Assembly (NCBI GenBank): GCA_015178975.1
Contig: WHVD01000083.1
Location: forward strand, 124,001-188,000
DNA: 64,000 nucleotides
Direction: 5' to 3'
Source of the DNA: Hysterangium stoloniferum
Lineage: Eukaryota; Basidiomycota; Agaricomycetes; Hysterangiales; Hysterangiaceae
This document shows positions 22,459 through 33,256 of the stretch, in pieces (within the stretch, counting starts at the first letter, position 1; the number at the start of each line of letters is the position of its first letter). The position numbers were made by a program, and so were the translations under genes. Below the pieces are notes generated by a model, which saw only the letters and a program-made list of their open reading frames with translations, did not search any database and had not been told where the DNA came from.

Positions 22459-25400
22459 AACAATCGCATATTGAGTGGTAAACTACTCAACCCTTTACAC
22501 CTGCTTCTGGGGGCATTGCATGAATACTTCCTGCCAGAAGAAGTGTTGCATCATAAGTACCATAGCCTCATTGACAGCAAAGATGCATACGAGCAAATCT
22601 GAGTGGTACCTGAGCATGTTCACTGCACATTGTTCACTTCTCCCGATGGGACCATGGAAAGTTTGACATTACAGATTGGTGACTACAATGGACCATCTAC
22701 ATATCAGACTCTCATGAACCATCTTTTTGCATCATACATCAGGATGTTTATGGATGTATACCTTGATGACATTGTGGTATATTCAGATTCCATTGAAGAT
22801 CACGTAAAGCACCTCTGAACCATCTTCAAGGTGCTCTGTCAGGAGAAACTATACCTAGCAGTCAACAAGATGCATTTGTTCACCTCAGAACTGAACTTAT
22901 TAGGGCATGTGATAAATGATAAAGGAATAAAGATGGACCCACATAAGGTAGATATGGTAGCCAACTGGAAGGTACCTACAAATAAGGCCCTCTTGGCTGG
23001 TTTTCTGGGGGCAGTTGGCTATCTGGCTAATAACTGCGAGGGTGTTCGAATTGCCATGGCCAATCTGGCCACACTTACCAGTGTCAACAAGGCATGGTGA
23101 TGGGGTGCAACCGAACAACGTGCTTTTGAGGATGTCAAGTGTATTGTTCATGCTCATCGAGATCGGTATCAGATTGCTTTGAACTACTCACCAGGTCACC
23201 CAACTATCAACCTGGTTACAGATGCATGCTTAACTGGCACCAGTGGTATCCTGAGTCAAGGTGACAATGTAAGGACAGTGGCAGTGGTATCCTTCTGGTC
23301 CGGGAAGTTCAACTCAGCTCAGCAGAACTATCCTGTGCATGAGCAAGAGTTGTTGGCAATTGTCGAGTCCTTGAAGTGGTTTTGTCCTCAGTTACTAGGC
23401 ATCAAATTTCAAGTGTGTACTGACCATAAAGGTATAGAGTATATCCTTACACAGAAGAGCCTATCTCCAAGACAGACACGTTGGCTGGACCTTTTGAACG
23501 AGTTTGACTTCAATATTCACTTTATTACCGGGGAGTCGAATACGTTTGCCAATGCACTGTTGTGGATATACAGTAACGAACCTTTGGGGATTGTAAGGGT
23601 GGAATCTGAGTATGAAACTGATGTGCCACTCTTGGATGATGAAGAGAAGGGAGCAAAGCCGGCTCCAAGGGTATGGGGGATAGGTGTGTCAACACCATTG
23701 TACACCGGGTCTATGGTACTGGTCACCAAGGAACCATCAAGGAGGTCGAGTAGGGTGGCCACTCATCTGCGTCCGTCATACACAACATTAGCTGGAATAG
23801 TATCATGGGGACAACGTGGTGGGAAGCCAGAAGAACGTACCGTGGATCAGACTGGGGAACATTCCCCTGGTCATCCCACAGAGAACTCACCACAGGGGAT
23901 GAGGGCAGGTACACCTAGAAATGCTACAGGACCCAGCCCTTCTGAGGAGATCGACCCACCATTGACAATGGAGGATGGGAGGCAGCAGTCACAAGGGGGA
24001 TCATTCTCTGATTTCTCTCTAGCGAATATTGTTTCAGACTCTAATCCAGGGCTGGACATTCCCAACATATTTCGGGGAAGGTATGGTACTGACCATTTCT
24101 TTTCAAAAATACTGGTTGCACCAGGGGAGTATAGAGGTTTCGAGTTGCAGGACGGCCTTTTATTCTTCAATATGGCGGGGACCAAACTCCTTTGTATACC
24201 TGACCTTACTGTGGGCAATAGACATGTGTGAGAAATGGTAATCTCACAGGCACATTCAATTTTGGCCCATTTTGGGGTGCGTAAAACTGCCACATATTTG
24301 CAGTCCACGGTGTGGTGGCCATCGATGATGAAGGATGTTGAGTTGTTCTGCAACTCATGCAGTCTTTGTGCCACATCAAAATCAGAGACACAGAAATCAC
24401 AGGGATTCCTCCACAGTTTGGAAGTGCCTTCACAACCGTGGGAGGCAATTGGCATTGATTTTGTTGGTCCATTGCCAGTGTCCAAAAATCGCCTTGGGGA
24501 GTTTGACAGTTTTTGCATTATAATTGACCATTTAACATGTATGGTCCATTTGGTGCCCACATGCACCAACTATACTGCTAGTCACATGGTGGAAATCGTA
24601 TTTGAACATGTTTATAAGTTGCATGGATTACCGGTAAGGATTGTAAGTGACAGAGACTCACTGTTTACTAGCATTTTCTGGAGAGAGCTTCACCGACTGA
24701 TTGGAGTTGAGTTATGGATGTCATCGGCCTACCACCCTCAGACAGACAGAGCTACTGAACGAGTGAATTGGACTATGACACAAATGTTGCAGCAGTGTGT
24801 CTCACCAAATCAGAGAGATTGGGTCTTGAAATTGCCCGCTATCGAGTTTGCGATGAATAGTGCGACCTCCGAAACTACCAGCTTTTCACCATTTGTCCTA
24901 AACTACGGTCGGTTGCCACAGCCTCTTATTTGGGATAATGACACTACATACCCTGGGGTTCAAGAGTTCGCAGCGTGAATTAAGCTGGCAATCATGGCTG
25001 CTCACAATGCAATTATTGCCGCTTGGGTCAAGCAAACCAGGCAGGCAAATCATCATTGGCGGGCTGTCACATTTGGGGTTGATGATCTCATATATTTGTC
25101 TACAAAGAACTTATGGTTACCAAAGAATCGCACATGAAAATTAGTGCCTAAATATATTGGGCCATTCAGGATCATTTGTGAAGTGGAGCCGGAGGCCACT
25201 TACGAGCTGGAATTGTCACCAGAGTTGAAGAAACAAGGGATTAATCCTTCGTTTCATACATCCTTGCTTCGGATCCACATTTCAAACAACAATGGTCTAT
25301 TTCCTGGCAGGCAGTTGTGACAAATCTCAGGTTTTGGTCAGTCATCCAGGGAATGGGTCGCTGATAAGATAGTTGCCCACACAGGAAAGGGGACCCATGC

Positions 25401-26309
25401 CCTGTTTGAGGTCATGTGGAATACAGGGCAAATGACTTGGCTTCCATATAAGGATGTGCAGCACTTGTCACCATTAAAGGCATACCTGGAGGCTGTAGGT
25501 GCCGTGAGCATGCAATCGTTGAAAGGGGGTCAGGGCGATCCACCAATCGCATGCAGATTGGTCAGCAAGCAGAATGGCACGATTGGCTTCCAGTGTCTCA
25601 CCTGTCCAGCATGCAGTGTTTGCCTTATATTTATGTTGGATCTGCTTTACCTCACAATTCATCTTCCTCCTTTGGATGTCCTACCATGTCTACCGAGGAC
25701 GGCCAGACACAGATTGCTTCAGAATTCTTCACTGCGACTTTAAATGCCGTACGGGATAGCACTCTGAAAGGGGTGCAGATCGCATGGGCATTACAGAGGG
25801 AAGAGGTGGAGAGGGGTCACCAATGCATTATTGAGGTGCAGCAGCAACAAAGGCATATGATGGCTGATATTGCGACGGCACATAGTAGGGACCACACGTG
25901 AGTGTGGAGGGAGCAGAACCAGTCTGTTGCGTTGGCAGACAGATTAGAGCCACGCGGGATGGCACCACAGCAGCATGATAGGGAACAGGAGGGTAGTAGT
26001 CGTGGCTGACAGGGCAAGCAAAAGAAGAAGAGGGTTGTTGCTTCAACCACAGGGTCACTTCTTCAGCGGATTGAACCTATTGCTGCGCAGCAGGGGAGAA
26101 TAACACCTGATGCTACTATCAGTACTTCATTTTTTCGTAGCATTGCTACGACGGCCAGAAAACATTGTCCAGCACAGGGAGCTAAAATATGTGTTGGAAA
26201 GGGTCAGGACATGACCATTTCAATGGAAATTGATACCGGGAGTGGCGGGCAGGATTGGAGCGAGGAACTTGACGAGTTGGAGCAAGGGGTCATGGAATTA
26301 CACAGTTAA
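22459..26309 (+). pseudogene. Gypsy pol: RT, RNase H, integrase, chromo-like C-terminus
   Basis: RT starts mid-domain (YHSLIDSKDAYEQI) and has the active site DVYLDDIVVYSD at about 22750. RNase H is at 23200-23560 (TDACLTGTSG, HEQELLAIVESLKWF, TDHKGIEYIL). Integrase begins at 24244 with HSILAHFG and CNSCSLC, and the core acidic residues are in GIDFVGPLP, VSDRDSLF and TERVN. A chromo-like segment (VAHTGKGTHALFEVMW ... WLPYKDVQHLSPL) is at about 25360-25480. In-frame stops in this stretch are all TGA (22600, 22816, 23098, 24229, 24976, 25135, 25318). Several align with arginines that are usual in this family. The tail after 25550 is unrecognised. Confidence 0.85.
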
Positions 26310-26361
26310 GTCAGTCCGCCATGAGTTGCACACTGCATTGATGGCAGTGTGGGAGGGCGGG

Positions 26362-27029
26362 TGTAACGGTAGCGGACTTGGGTTAGGGCAGACTTGGCAT
26401 CAGGGCTGCCAGGCCTGCCTGGCCGGTGGTGTCTTGGACTACTAGTTGTTTGTTTCACGGGTTTTTACTTGTTGCAAGGGGCTATACTACTATTATCATA
26501 AATAGGTAGATCCCTTGTATTGTTACCTTAGTCTCTTTCAAATAGGAACCTAGTCCTACTCATTTCGTTCCCTTTTGCAAAGAGCTCTCTGAGGGATTAC
26601 GCTACTCCTTCATAGTGGATGTGAGAACTAAGTGAAAGAACAATACTCAGTATTTGCACGCTGTATGCCAAATAGCTGGTTATTGATTACCTAAGTGAAA
26701 GAACAATACTAAGGTAATGGTAATAAGTAAAAGAGTTAGGAATGCATAGTAGTAAGTATCTCACCTCAGTATTTGCACGCTGTATGCCAAATAGCTGAGG
26801 TGAAGTTGACTGGGATGGCTTGTATTTAAGCTAACTCGGAACAAAGAGAAAATGAGAACAATAGCATGGAATGTGTACTAGAATGTTCTGGAGAAATATT
26901 TTCATGTGACAAAAGGAAACAATAAAGGAGTACAACAAAGGAAGGCTTTTGTCTTATGGGCTGGTACGTCATGACCTTACCATAAAGGGACTATTGCGTG
27001 CTTGCTATTCTAACAGCGGAACCCTTACA
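26362..27029 (+). repeat. 3' LTR of the gypsy element, split by a solo LTR
   Basis: The LTR is 26362-26619 plus 27016-27029 and closely matches the 5' LTR. The intervening 396 bp are a family C solo LTR with its own 5-bp duplication (GTGGA/GCGGA). Confidence 0.9.
26620..27015 (+). repeat. Solo LTR of family C, target duplication GTGGA/GCGGA
   Basis: 396 bp, TGTGAGAACTAAG...GCTATTCTAACA. The flanks are GTGGA (26615-26619) and GCGGA (27016-27020). The matching place in the 5' LTR reads GCGGA, so the left copy has one transition. Two 32-bp motifs are at 26646-26677 and 26765-26796. The second is bracketed by CACCTCAG/CTGAGGTG and could fold. Confidence 0.9.
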
Positions 27030-27088
27030 ATCACCCTTACTTTTATACCATAAAGGGACTGTTGCGCGCTTGCTATTCCAACAATCAC

Positions 27089-27561
27089 TTGCTCTTCGGA
27101 ATAGCTGACTCCAGTGTAGGATTCCTCACGACCCTTTTGATAGTATTCCTCATTTAATGTGCTCCCACATTTTGAGGTGTACTTATAATAATCAGCAAAA
27201 GTATGTGACCGAATGGAATGTTGATATTGGGATTTAGGCGCCAGGCTATGATTAATTGTTAAACATTTACTGATACGGGCACCGGATTGCTATTTGTATC
27301 TAAAGTTTAGTGATGCGAGAGGAATCATTTGGGTCTGTCGAAGCTGCACGACCCATAGTAAGTTTTAATTAAAGTGATATTAGAGAAGGATAACATTTGA
27401 TATATGTTGGGTCCCGTTTGTGAATTGTGATCACCTAAATATAGTCTACGGATCATATCGCGTGCTAGTGCCCGTGCTCATTCTGACGTAGATAACAGTA
27501 CCTCTTCATCCAAGTCGTACACATATCCCGCGACCAACTACTCACTCAGGCAGAGGATTCG
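27089..27561. other. Spacer, no gene recognised
   Basis: No domain-bearing frame. It separates the transposon cluster from the hairpins and the zinc-finger gene. Confidence 0.5.
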
Positions 27562-27616
27562 CCTGGTGTAACAGCCAAACCAGTTTGTCACAAACTCGTT
27601 TGGCTGTTACACCAGG
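27562..27616. repeat. Perfect 19-bp-arm inverted repeat
   Basis: Arms 27562-27580 and 27598-27616 (CCTGGTGTAACAGCCAAAC and its complement) are perfect, with a 17-nt centre that itself contains TTTGT-C-ACAAA. It lies 3 bp from a much larger hairpin. Confidence 0.9.
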
Positions 27617-27619
27617 TTA

Positions 27620-27740
27620 AGGAGCATCTGTTCTGGCAAGAAGAAGACTATCACATATTCCCTAGCCGGGAACACAGACTGTTTGTGTTCCCGGCTAGGG
27701 AATATGTGATAGTCTTCATCTTGCCAGAACGGATGCTCCT
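27620..27740. repeat. 57-bp-arm hairpin overlapping the 3' end of the zinc-finger gene
   Basis: Arms 27620-27676 and 27684-27740 match at 55 of 57 positions around a 7-nt loop (GACTGTT). The right arm ends inside the stop codon of the minus-strand gene (27739-27741), so a transcript of that gene reading past its stop would fold this hairpin at the start of its 3' UTR. Part of the arm (TATGTGATAG.CTT..CATCTT) resembles the last coding bases of the gene at about 27759-27785. It could be a fold-back element, a small-RNA precursor or a local inverted duplication. Confidence 0.9.
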
Positions 27741-30037
27741 AAACGTACTTCTCCGCCTGGTATGTGATAGCCTTGTCATCTTCCTCCCACACAATATGGC
27801 CTTTGTGTCTTGGAGGGTTTTTGGCTAGATGTATAGAACGCCTGATATGGAGCCCGATATGATCGTGAAATGATTCCGCCGTCGCATAGGCCGAGGGTGA
27901 AGGTACCACTGACTCTTCGCACTGCGGAATGAGGCAAAGGTAGGCAGCAGCGATCAAAATGTCAAATTGCCATTTTGAATTTATTGCCCTCATGGCAGTG
28001 GATTTTGCCAATCTCAGTTGCCATTGGCCGAGGAGGTCGGCATAGGCGTGAACCTTGACCCAATGGTAGGCCAGCTTTTCTGAAACAACCCCACACAACT
28101 TACATTGCTTAAGGTTGAAGCCCATTCCAATGTACTTTACAATATCAGGAACGCTCTGGGACGGCGCAGGAAGTGATCGAAGGTCAAAAACCACACGCAA
28201 AAGTTCTTTGCGCGGGATCTTGAGACGGTAGCGGGGATTGCGCTTCGGGGAGATGTAGGGCGTATTGTTTTGAGGTACCCTGTAATCCTGCCCGTCTTAC
28301 CACACATTGGCTACATTATTCCGACCCGATCAAGATCTATTATTTTATCTCTCTGCCTTGATCATCCTTTTGTTCTACTTATAATTCCTTAAACCTTATT
28401 TCCATCATCCCATTGTTAATTCAGGTATATTAGATTGACAATAGTCCTTTCCGAGGGTAGTTAGTTGTTCCACCCCCCTACCAGATAGCTATCATGTTCT
28501 CCCCTTATGATCAACAAAGAGAACTTTGTCCTGTCCGTTGCTGACTGAGTGAGGCTGATACCAACAGCCTTTCATACCCCAACCTCTTCATTTGCTTTTA
28601 TGGCTTCGGTAACCTTTCTTCTTCCTTTCTTAGCCTTGGCGGGCATGATCGGCGGGATGCTACCCGAAGAGGAAAATGGAGAGAGTCCCGCATCAGAGCG
28701 TCCCATTGGCTTTGGTACAATTTTTTTATCCGGCCTCCTTCCTATAACATCTGTGGTCCCGATATTTGTAGCCACAGAATTGTCGGGTTCCAGGTTGTTA
28801 GTTTGAGGGGAGCTGGAATACAAAAATGCGGTTGAGAACAATTGTCATCATTAGTTTATATGTAAAAATTTCAGAGTAAATAAACACATGCATTGCTAAA
28901 CTCCCCTCGTAGTGCACCCCTGACATAGGATAATAGTTGGTTACATCCGAGTGCTGCAACTCGGTGATTGTCGGATGGGAGTGGCCAGTGTGGCCTTCTC
29001 CAGCTACGTATCCATATACACTGCAACGCTTCGGTATACATATGGTTTGAGGAAAACTGGCACCTACGAGATGCTTTCAGTATGAGTTGGGTGGCTGCCC
29101 CCCGGACCCTGAGCTTGGGACTGTTCTCGGTCGTCAAACGGTGTGGCGTCAGTTGACATCATGTAGTTCTGCGCAACTTTGACGTTCATACCCATGGCTC
29201 TGGAGAAAAATCAAGTTTAAGTTTTCTCACCAATGCTGAGAACTTACAAATTGTCTATCCAAAAACCATGATTGTGGGGGTTCATTGTAGACGGAATATT
29301 GTTCCCAGGGGAAGACAGTGGCAGATTGCATGATTGCACCTGGTGAAAATTGTCTTCCTCATGGACACCATTAAATGTCATGGCGTATTGCATATGGTAC
29401 GGATGTTCGTTTCCATCGGTGGCGGCATTCGCGAACACAGAGGAAGGATTGGATGCTTGGTTGTCGTGACCTGTACTAGTACCTGTAGCATATCACGTTA
29501 TGATTGCATTCCTACAGAGCAAACCGTCCTAACCTGTATGTGAAGGCCGCACTGTAGGACCCGTATTTGGTTCGTTTACACTGGGCACAAGGTTGGTCAG
29601 ACTATTGTCAACATTAAATAAGTCATACTTGGAAATATTAGTGTCGATGCGACGCACCTCATTTCTGAACTTATTGGCATCTCTTGGGCGTACCAGGTCG
29701 GAGAGAAACCCTGTATTGGACCCGTCTGCACATTCGCATAGTTAAATGCGGGATCTCTAACATAAACTCCGTATATAAATGAGTCGGTCTGAACGGTAGT
29801 AATTTAGCTTACTCGTGTAATATCCTCAAACAATTCGGTTTTCTCCCGGCGATCGTGAAATTGTGTCGGATGGCTTGAAGCGACGAAGACGCATCCAAGT
29901 CGAATGCTAAAAATTGACCGTAGACAGGAATGTGACAGAGCAACATGATACCGTGGATGCTGATCTTCAGACGTGGCATAGACAACATCTTGCTGTTCAG
30001 GCGGCTGGACGATGGGATATGGTATGGATCCGCTCAT
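27739..30037 (-). CDS. Spliced protein of unknown function with a C2H2-like zinc finger
   Basis: I assembled this from several exons. Exon 1 starts MSGSIPYPIVQPPEQQDVVY at 30037 and ends near 29816. Later exons carry SDLVRPRDANKF (about 29700-29535), STGHDNQASNPSSVFANAAT (about 29485-29250), GMNVKVAQNYMMSTDATPF (29203-29072) and NLEPDNSVATNIGTTD (about 28820-28575). The last exon is 28292-27739. GT-AG borders fit for most of these. A phase-0 join GTATGA...GGGCAG links EEVG to DYRVPQNNTPYISPKRNP, which puts the downstream zinc finger in the same gene. The first intron could not be resolved in frame. A basic stretch (PAKAKKGRRK) may be a nuclear signal. The finger reads CKLCGVVSEKLAYHWVKVH. I do not recognise the family; a DNA- or RNA-binding role is inferred. 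Confidence 0.5.
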
Positions 30038-31490
30038 GGTGTGAGCTCACGTTGAAGAAGACGTTGCAGGGGTTGAAACGTTGAACGTGGAAGCTAAAAA
30101 AGTATTAGCGTGGAAACAACCCACCTCCAGTTCTACATCCTCACAAAAGGAATGTGACACCTGTCAAACTCATAGGCCCAGATTCTGCTGGCTGCATACC
30201 ATTCGGCTGGATTCCGAACAGACATCCGAGTCTAAGACTCAAAGCAGCTTAACAATTTCTAATACTCATCATGCAGAATGCTTAATGAATGTCATTTCTA
30301 TTATATACTGATGACTGAAAATCCATCGAGAGTCTATCGGTAATAAATGAATCAAAGTATTGAATCTTAAATTACATAGAAGGCGGCTCAATTTTTTACA
30401 GAGCAGCGAACTATTACCATACTTTTAACGAACTGATATTCTCCAAATGTTCTGAAATGGACATATTTTAAAAGTTAGGGATTTGTATTCATAATAATAC
30501 ATGCATACCAGGAAATAAGTCTAATACACCTTCTAATTGGATTCAACTTACTATATATATTTGATATGTATCTGGATTGCCCGGTCGCAGCAATCCTGAA
30601 TTACAGTAGGAAGGGTTGAGGGTTTCATTTGTGTTTCATTTGTGTTGATCTTTGTGAATACTCGCTCATCACAGAAGAAGTAAGAAGTCATCTAAGTGAC
30701 TGTTGAATCTCCCATCATGCTATCATAATTAGTTGTGGGACTGATATATATGTTTTCTTTTTTGTTTCTTTTGGCAGAACCTTTGAGGACAAGATTAAGG
30801 CGTCATACCAGCATACTGTTCACTTTCAATGCCTTGCATAGCTAGGTGTCAAAATACTAAATGGTTTGAGGTGGCAAATGATGTGTACATGTAAAAAAGA
30901 GATGATGGGAATGTGTCAGGATGGGGATGACGAAAATAGTAATATACAGTAAATGAAGTGGCAGGGTGCCACAGGCAGTGACACCACAATCGGGGGTACT
31001 GATGTTGGGATGCTGGAAGGTTGCCAGAGTGAGAACAAGTTAAAGGTGAGGTTCCTAACAGTACATCTGGGTCAAACCACACACAACTAACATGGCAACT
31101 TCCAGGGTAAGTGCAGACATTGACTTGGAGAAGTGGCAGGAGTCAACAGGAATGTAATCCGCAAAAGTCAGATCCCAGGTGGAATCTAGACACAGGTGTT
31201 AACACTTTCATTCATAACTTTATTGCTGTGATCATTTTTTGAAATAGCAATCAAGTTTCAAAAATATGAAATCATCTATAATAATTCTTCAGCTCACATA
31301 TTACTTTTTTTTTTCCCGACAACTTATTCTCTGAACACTGAGTTTCTCCCAGCCAACTCGTTGACTTCCGAATTCTTGACATTCGTGGGAACGTATTTAT
31401 AATCAAATCGTCACTCTTCGTATCAGCCAGCGTCTGTGGGGATTTTAAGGTCACTCCCTCCTAACTTAACGTGTCGTTAAAACAGTAAGG
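30038..31490. other. Intergenic with an LTR fragment
   Basis: No gene recognised. A family D LTR end is at 30864-31060. The stretch 31100-31490 is AT-rich and would hold the promoter of the next gene. Confidence 0.5.
30864..31060 (+). repeat. Fragment of a family D LTR
   Basis: Similar to 10598-10650 joined to 15585-15754 (shared phrases GAGGTGGCAAAT, ACTAATATACA-like, GGGGGTACTGAT, GGTGCTGG, CCTAACA). The left edge is unclear and no target duplication was found. Confidence 0.55.
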
Positions 31491-31494
31491 CGCA

Positions 31495-33256
31495 TGCCCA
31501 AGGCTATGATTCCTAAATATCATCCTAAAGTGACCGGTGCGTCCCTATCCCATAGTATTTTCAAGAATTTCAAGAAATTTTTCATACCCAGCAATCCCAT
31601 TCCGCATCAGCCCAAGGAAAGCCGTTGCACGATGCGAAGTGATTGCAACTATGTTGACAACCCCGGCACCCAAATCGCCATGGGCACTCGGCAAGAAACT
31701 ACTAGACCTTATCAAACTTGAGTTCGCTGAGAAGGCAAAGGACGTTTCCGAATCGAATGTAAATGTTACTCAAATACAGCCTATTTACTTTCCTACATGG
31801 CGACTTCATGTGAATACGCTGTCAGACTCGAGTACTTATTCAAGTTTTATAGGCAGGGAGACGTAGGTGTTGTCGGGTATTTGGTGGCGAAGTGAAGGCT
31901 CACTTGCTTGGTTTGCTATAGGTTTGCCATTTCTACAGGTCTTGAGCAGTAATATTGCAGTCACTTACGTATGATTTTCGCTTATCGTTTTACTCGTCAG
32001 ATATTACCCTGGTGAATTAACTAACCTTCAATTACTTGCATGTTACTATACTGACCTGGCTTTCATTAGGACATCATATGTTCCCTCTCAGCATGCTTCA
32101 ATTGGTTCAGCTGCAGCCAGGTATCTTCACTATACCAAAGCGATGGGACGATGCGATGGGCAATCTGTCTGATTACGACGGACGCTCCGTTATTTGCTTG
32201 CCATACACCCGGTCACCTTTTACTTTTCTCGAGGATTTTAGAACCGCCTCTAAAGTCGTAGAGGGGGCCTCCATAAAACCCCATGTTAAGTTTAACGTGA
32301 GCCGCTTGTTTCACTAATTTCCCGATTTTTTAGTACAACGTGCTGCTCAGATGTCCCTACTTCCCTTATACCCCATTCTGTTCCCTCTATACTTGATCAA
32401 ATTTGAGGCGAAATCGAAAGTTGCAGAACAGGGAAGCCCGCAACTCACGGTGATAGTAAGCGCTGATCAATCTAAAGTACGTGCGGAGGCACCGACTGTA
32501 CCTGTTGTATTGAGCGCGATAGGGTAACATATACGCGGAACATCTGGGAACGGACACCATCAAACCCGCTAGCTCCATGATCATGAAACATTTCTGGTCA
32601 ACGTTGCTAGGTTATAATGGAGAGATATCCCTCACAAGACATCCTGAGCTTAAAAGTATGCCATTCCAGAGCTTTCTCGGCAGATCCAGATGTGTTTGAT
32701 TTCCGATATAGATGCTGCTGGCTCCTCTATATCTATATACGGCCAATCGTGTAAGAGGATGTACAATATATGGACGATGATTCCCGGTGTACATCAGCGT
32801 AGTATACCGCTCCCCATACACAGATGGCGACACTTGCGGCGAGAAAAATTAGGAGCACTGAGTGGACCACAACACAGACTCCAACTCCAAACTGCTGTCA
32901 CATGGAAGCATAAGCCATTGGAGAAAATAAACTGGAACGATGAATGCATCAGGCCGTACACCATAGGAGAAAGATATATTAATGAACAGTTCCATGTAGA
33001 GAAAACGGACTTTCTGAAGCATAAGGCGAGCCTCTAAGCTCCACCCCGCCTTATTCTTCTGGCATTTATAATATTTACAGTACTCGCCGCGCAGGGTGCA
33101 TCTCGATCGCACGAATCCCAACTTCAAGGAACTATCCATGGATAGAGCTTTATTTCCCCGCAGCGATGAAGAGGATGCTCGTCACTTCTTTCAATCGATT
33201 CCGGAGTGGTATAAAAAATGGGAAAAGCAACGAAGAAAGGGCGGTGGGCTGCGCTG
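31495..33256 (+). CDS. Conserved basidiomycete protein of unknown function, spliced
   Basis: Exons include about 31537-31866 (SYPAIPFRISPRKAV ... IQPIYFPTWRLHVN) and 32069-32304 (YDGRSVICLPYTRSPFTF). The next starts at about 32359 (MSLLPLYPILFPLYLIKFEA), joined by a phase-0 intron GTGAGC...GCTCAG. Later exons run to about 32940-33037 (EKINWNDECIRPYTIGERYI) and 33110-33256 (FFQSIPEWYKKWEKQRRKGG). The patterns YFPTW, PLYPxLFPLYL and a C-terminal 'PEWYKKWE' are what I recall from an uncharacterised, possibly mitochondrial family in Agaricomycetes; I cannot verify this here. The initiation exon is not resolved, because the frame of the first recognised exon has no nearby ATG. Membrane association is possible through the hydrophobic SLLPLYPILFPLYLI segment. 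Confidence 0.5.

Larger units (their letters stand above)
16873..27029 (+). mobile_element. Ty3/gypsy LTR retrotransposon, degenerate, target duplication ATCAC
   Basis: The 5' LTR is 16873-17139 (TGTAACGGTAGC...CCCTTATA) and the 3' LTR begins at 26362 and ends at 27029 (...CCCTTACA), split by a solo LTR. ATCAC duplications are at 16868-16872 and 27030-27034. A purine tract GGGAGGGCGGG precedes the 3' LTR. Inside are a gag (17347-20037), a foreign stretch (about 20040-22450) where protease should be, and pol (22459-26309) in the gypsy order RT, RNase H, integrase, chromo-like end. The coding regions hold many in-frame TGA codons and at least one frameshift, so it is inactive. Confidence 0.9.
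16546..27083 (+). repeat. LTR of family C, split by the gypsy element, target duplication ATCAC
   Basis: The left part 16546-16867 starts TGTGAGATATGAAG. The right part 27035-27083 ends GCTATTCCAACA. ATCAC flanks both outer ends (16541-16545 and 27084-27088). A complete copy of the same family is at 26620-27015. The gypsy element occupies 16873-27029 within it. Two copies of a 32-bp motif CTCAGTATTTGCACGCTGTA... are at 16572-16603 and 16681-16712. Confidence 0.8.

Noticed and set aside
18849-25320. TGA readthrough or recoding in the gypsy polyprotein
   Set aside because: There are over a dozen TGA codons plus frameshifts and a large insertion. Decay by C-to-T change explains them more simply.
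28549-28806. Plus-strand 85-codon frame with a hydrophobic stretch
   Set aside because: The opposite strand carries an exon of the zinc-finger gene with splice sites; the plus-strand frame is its shadow.
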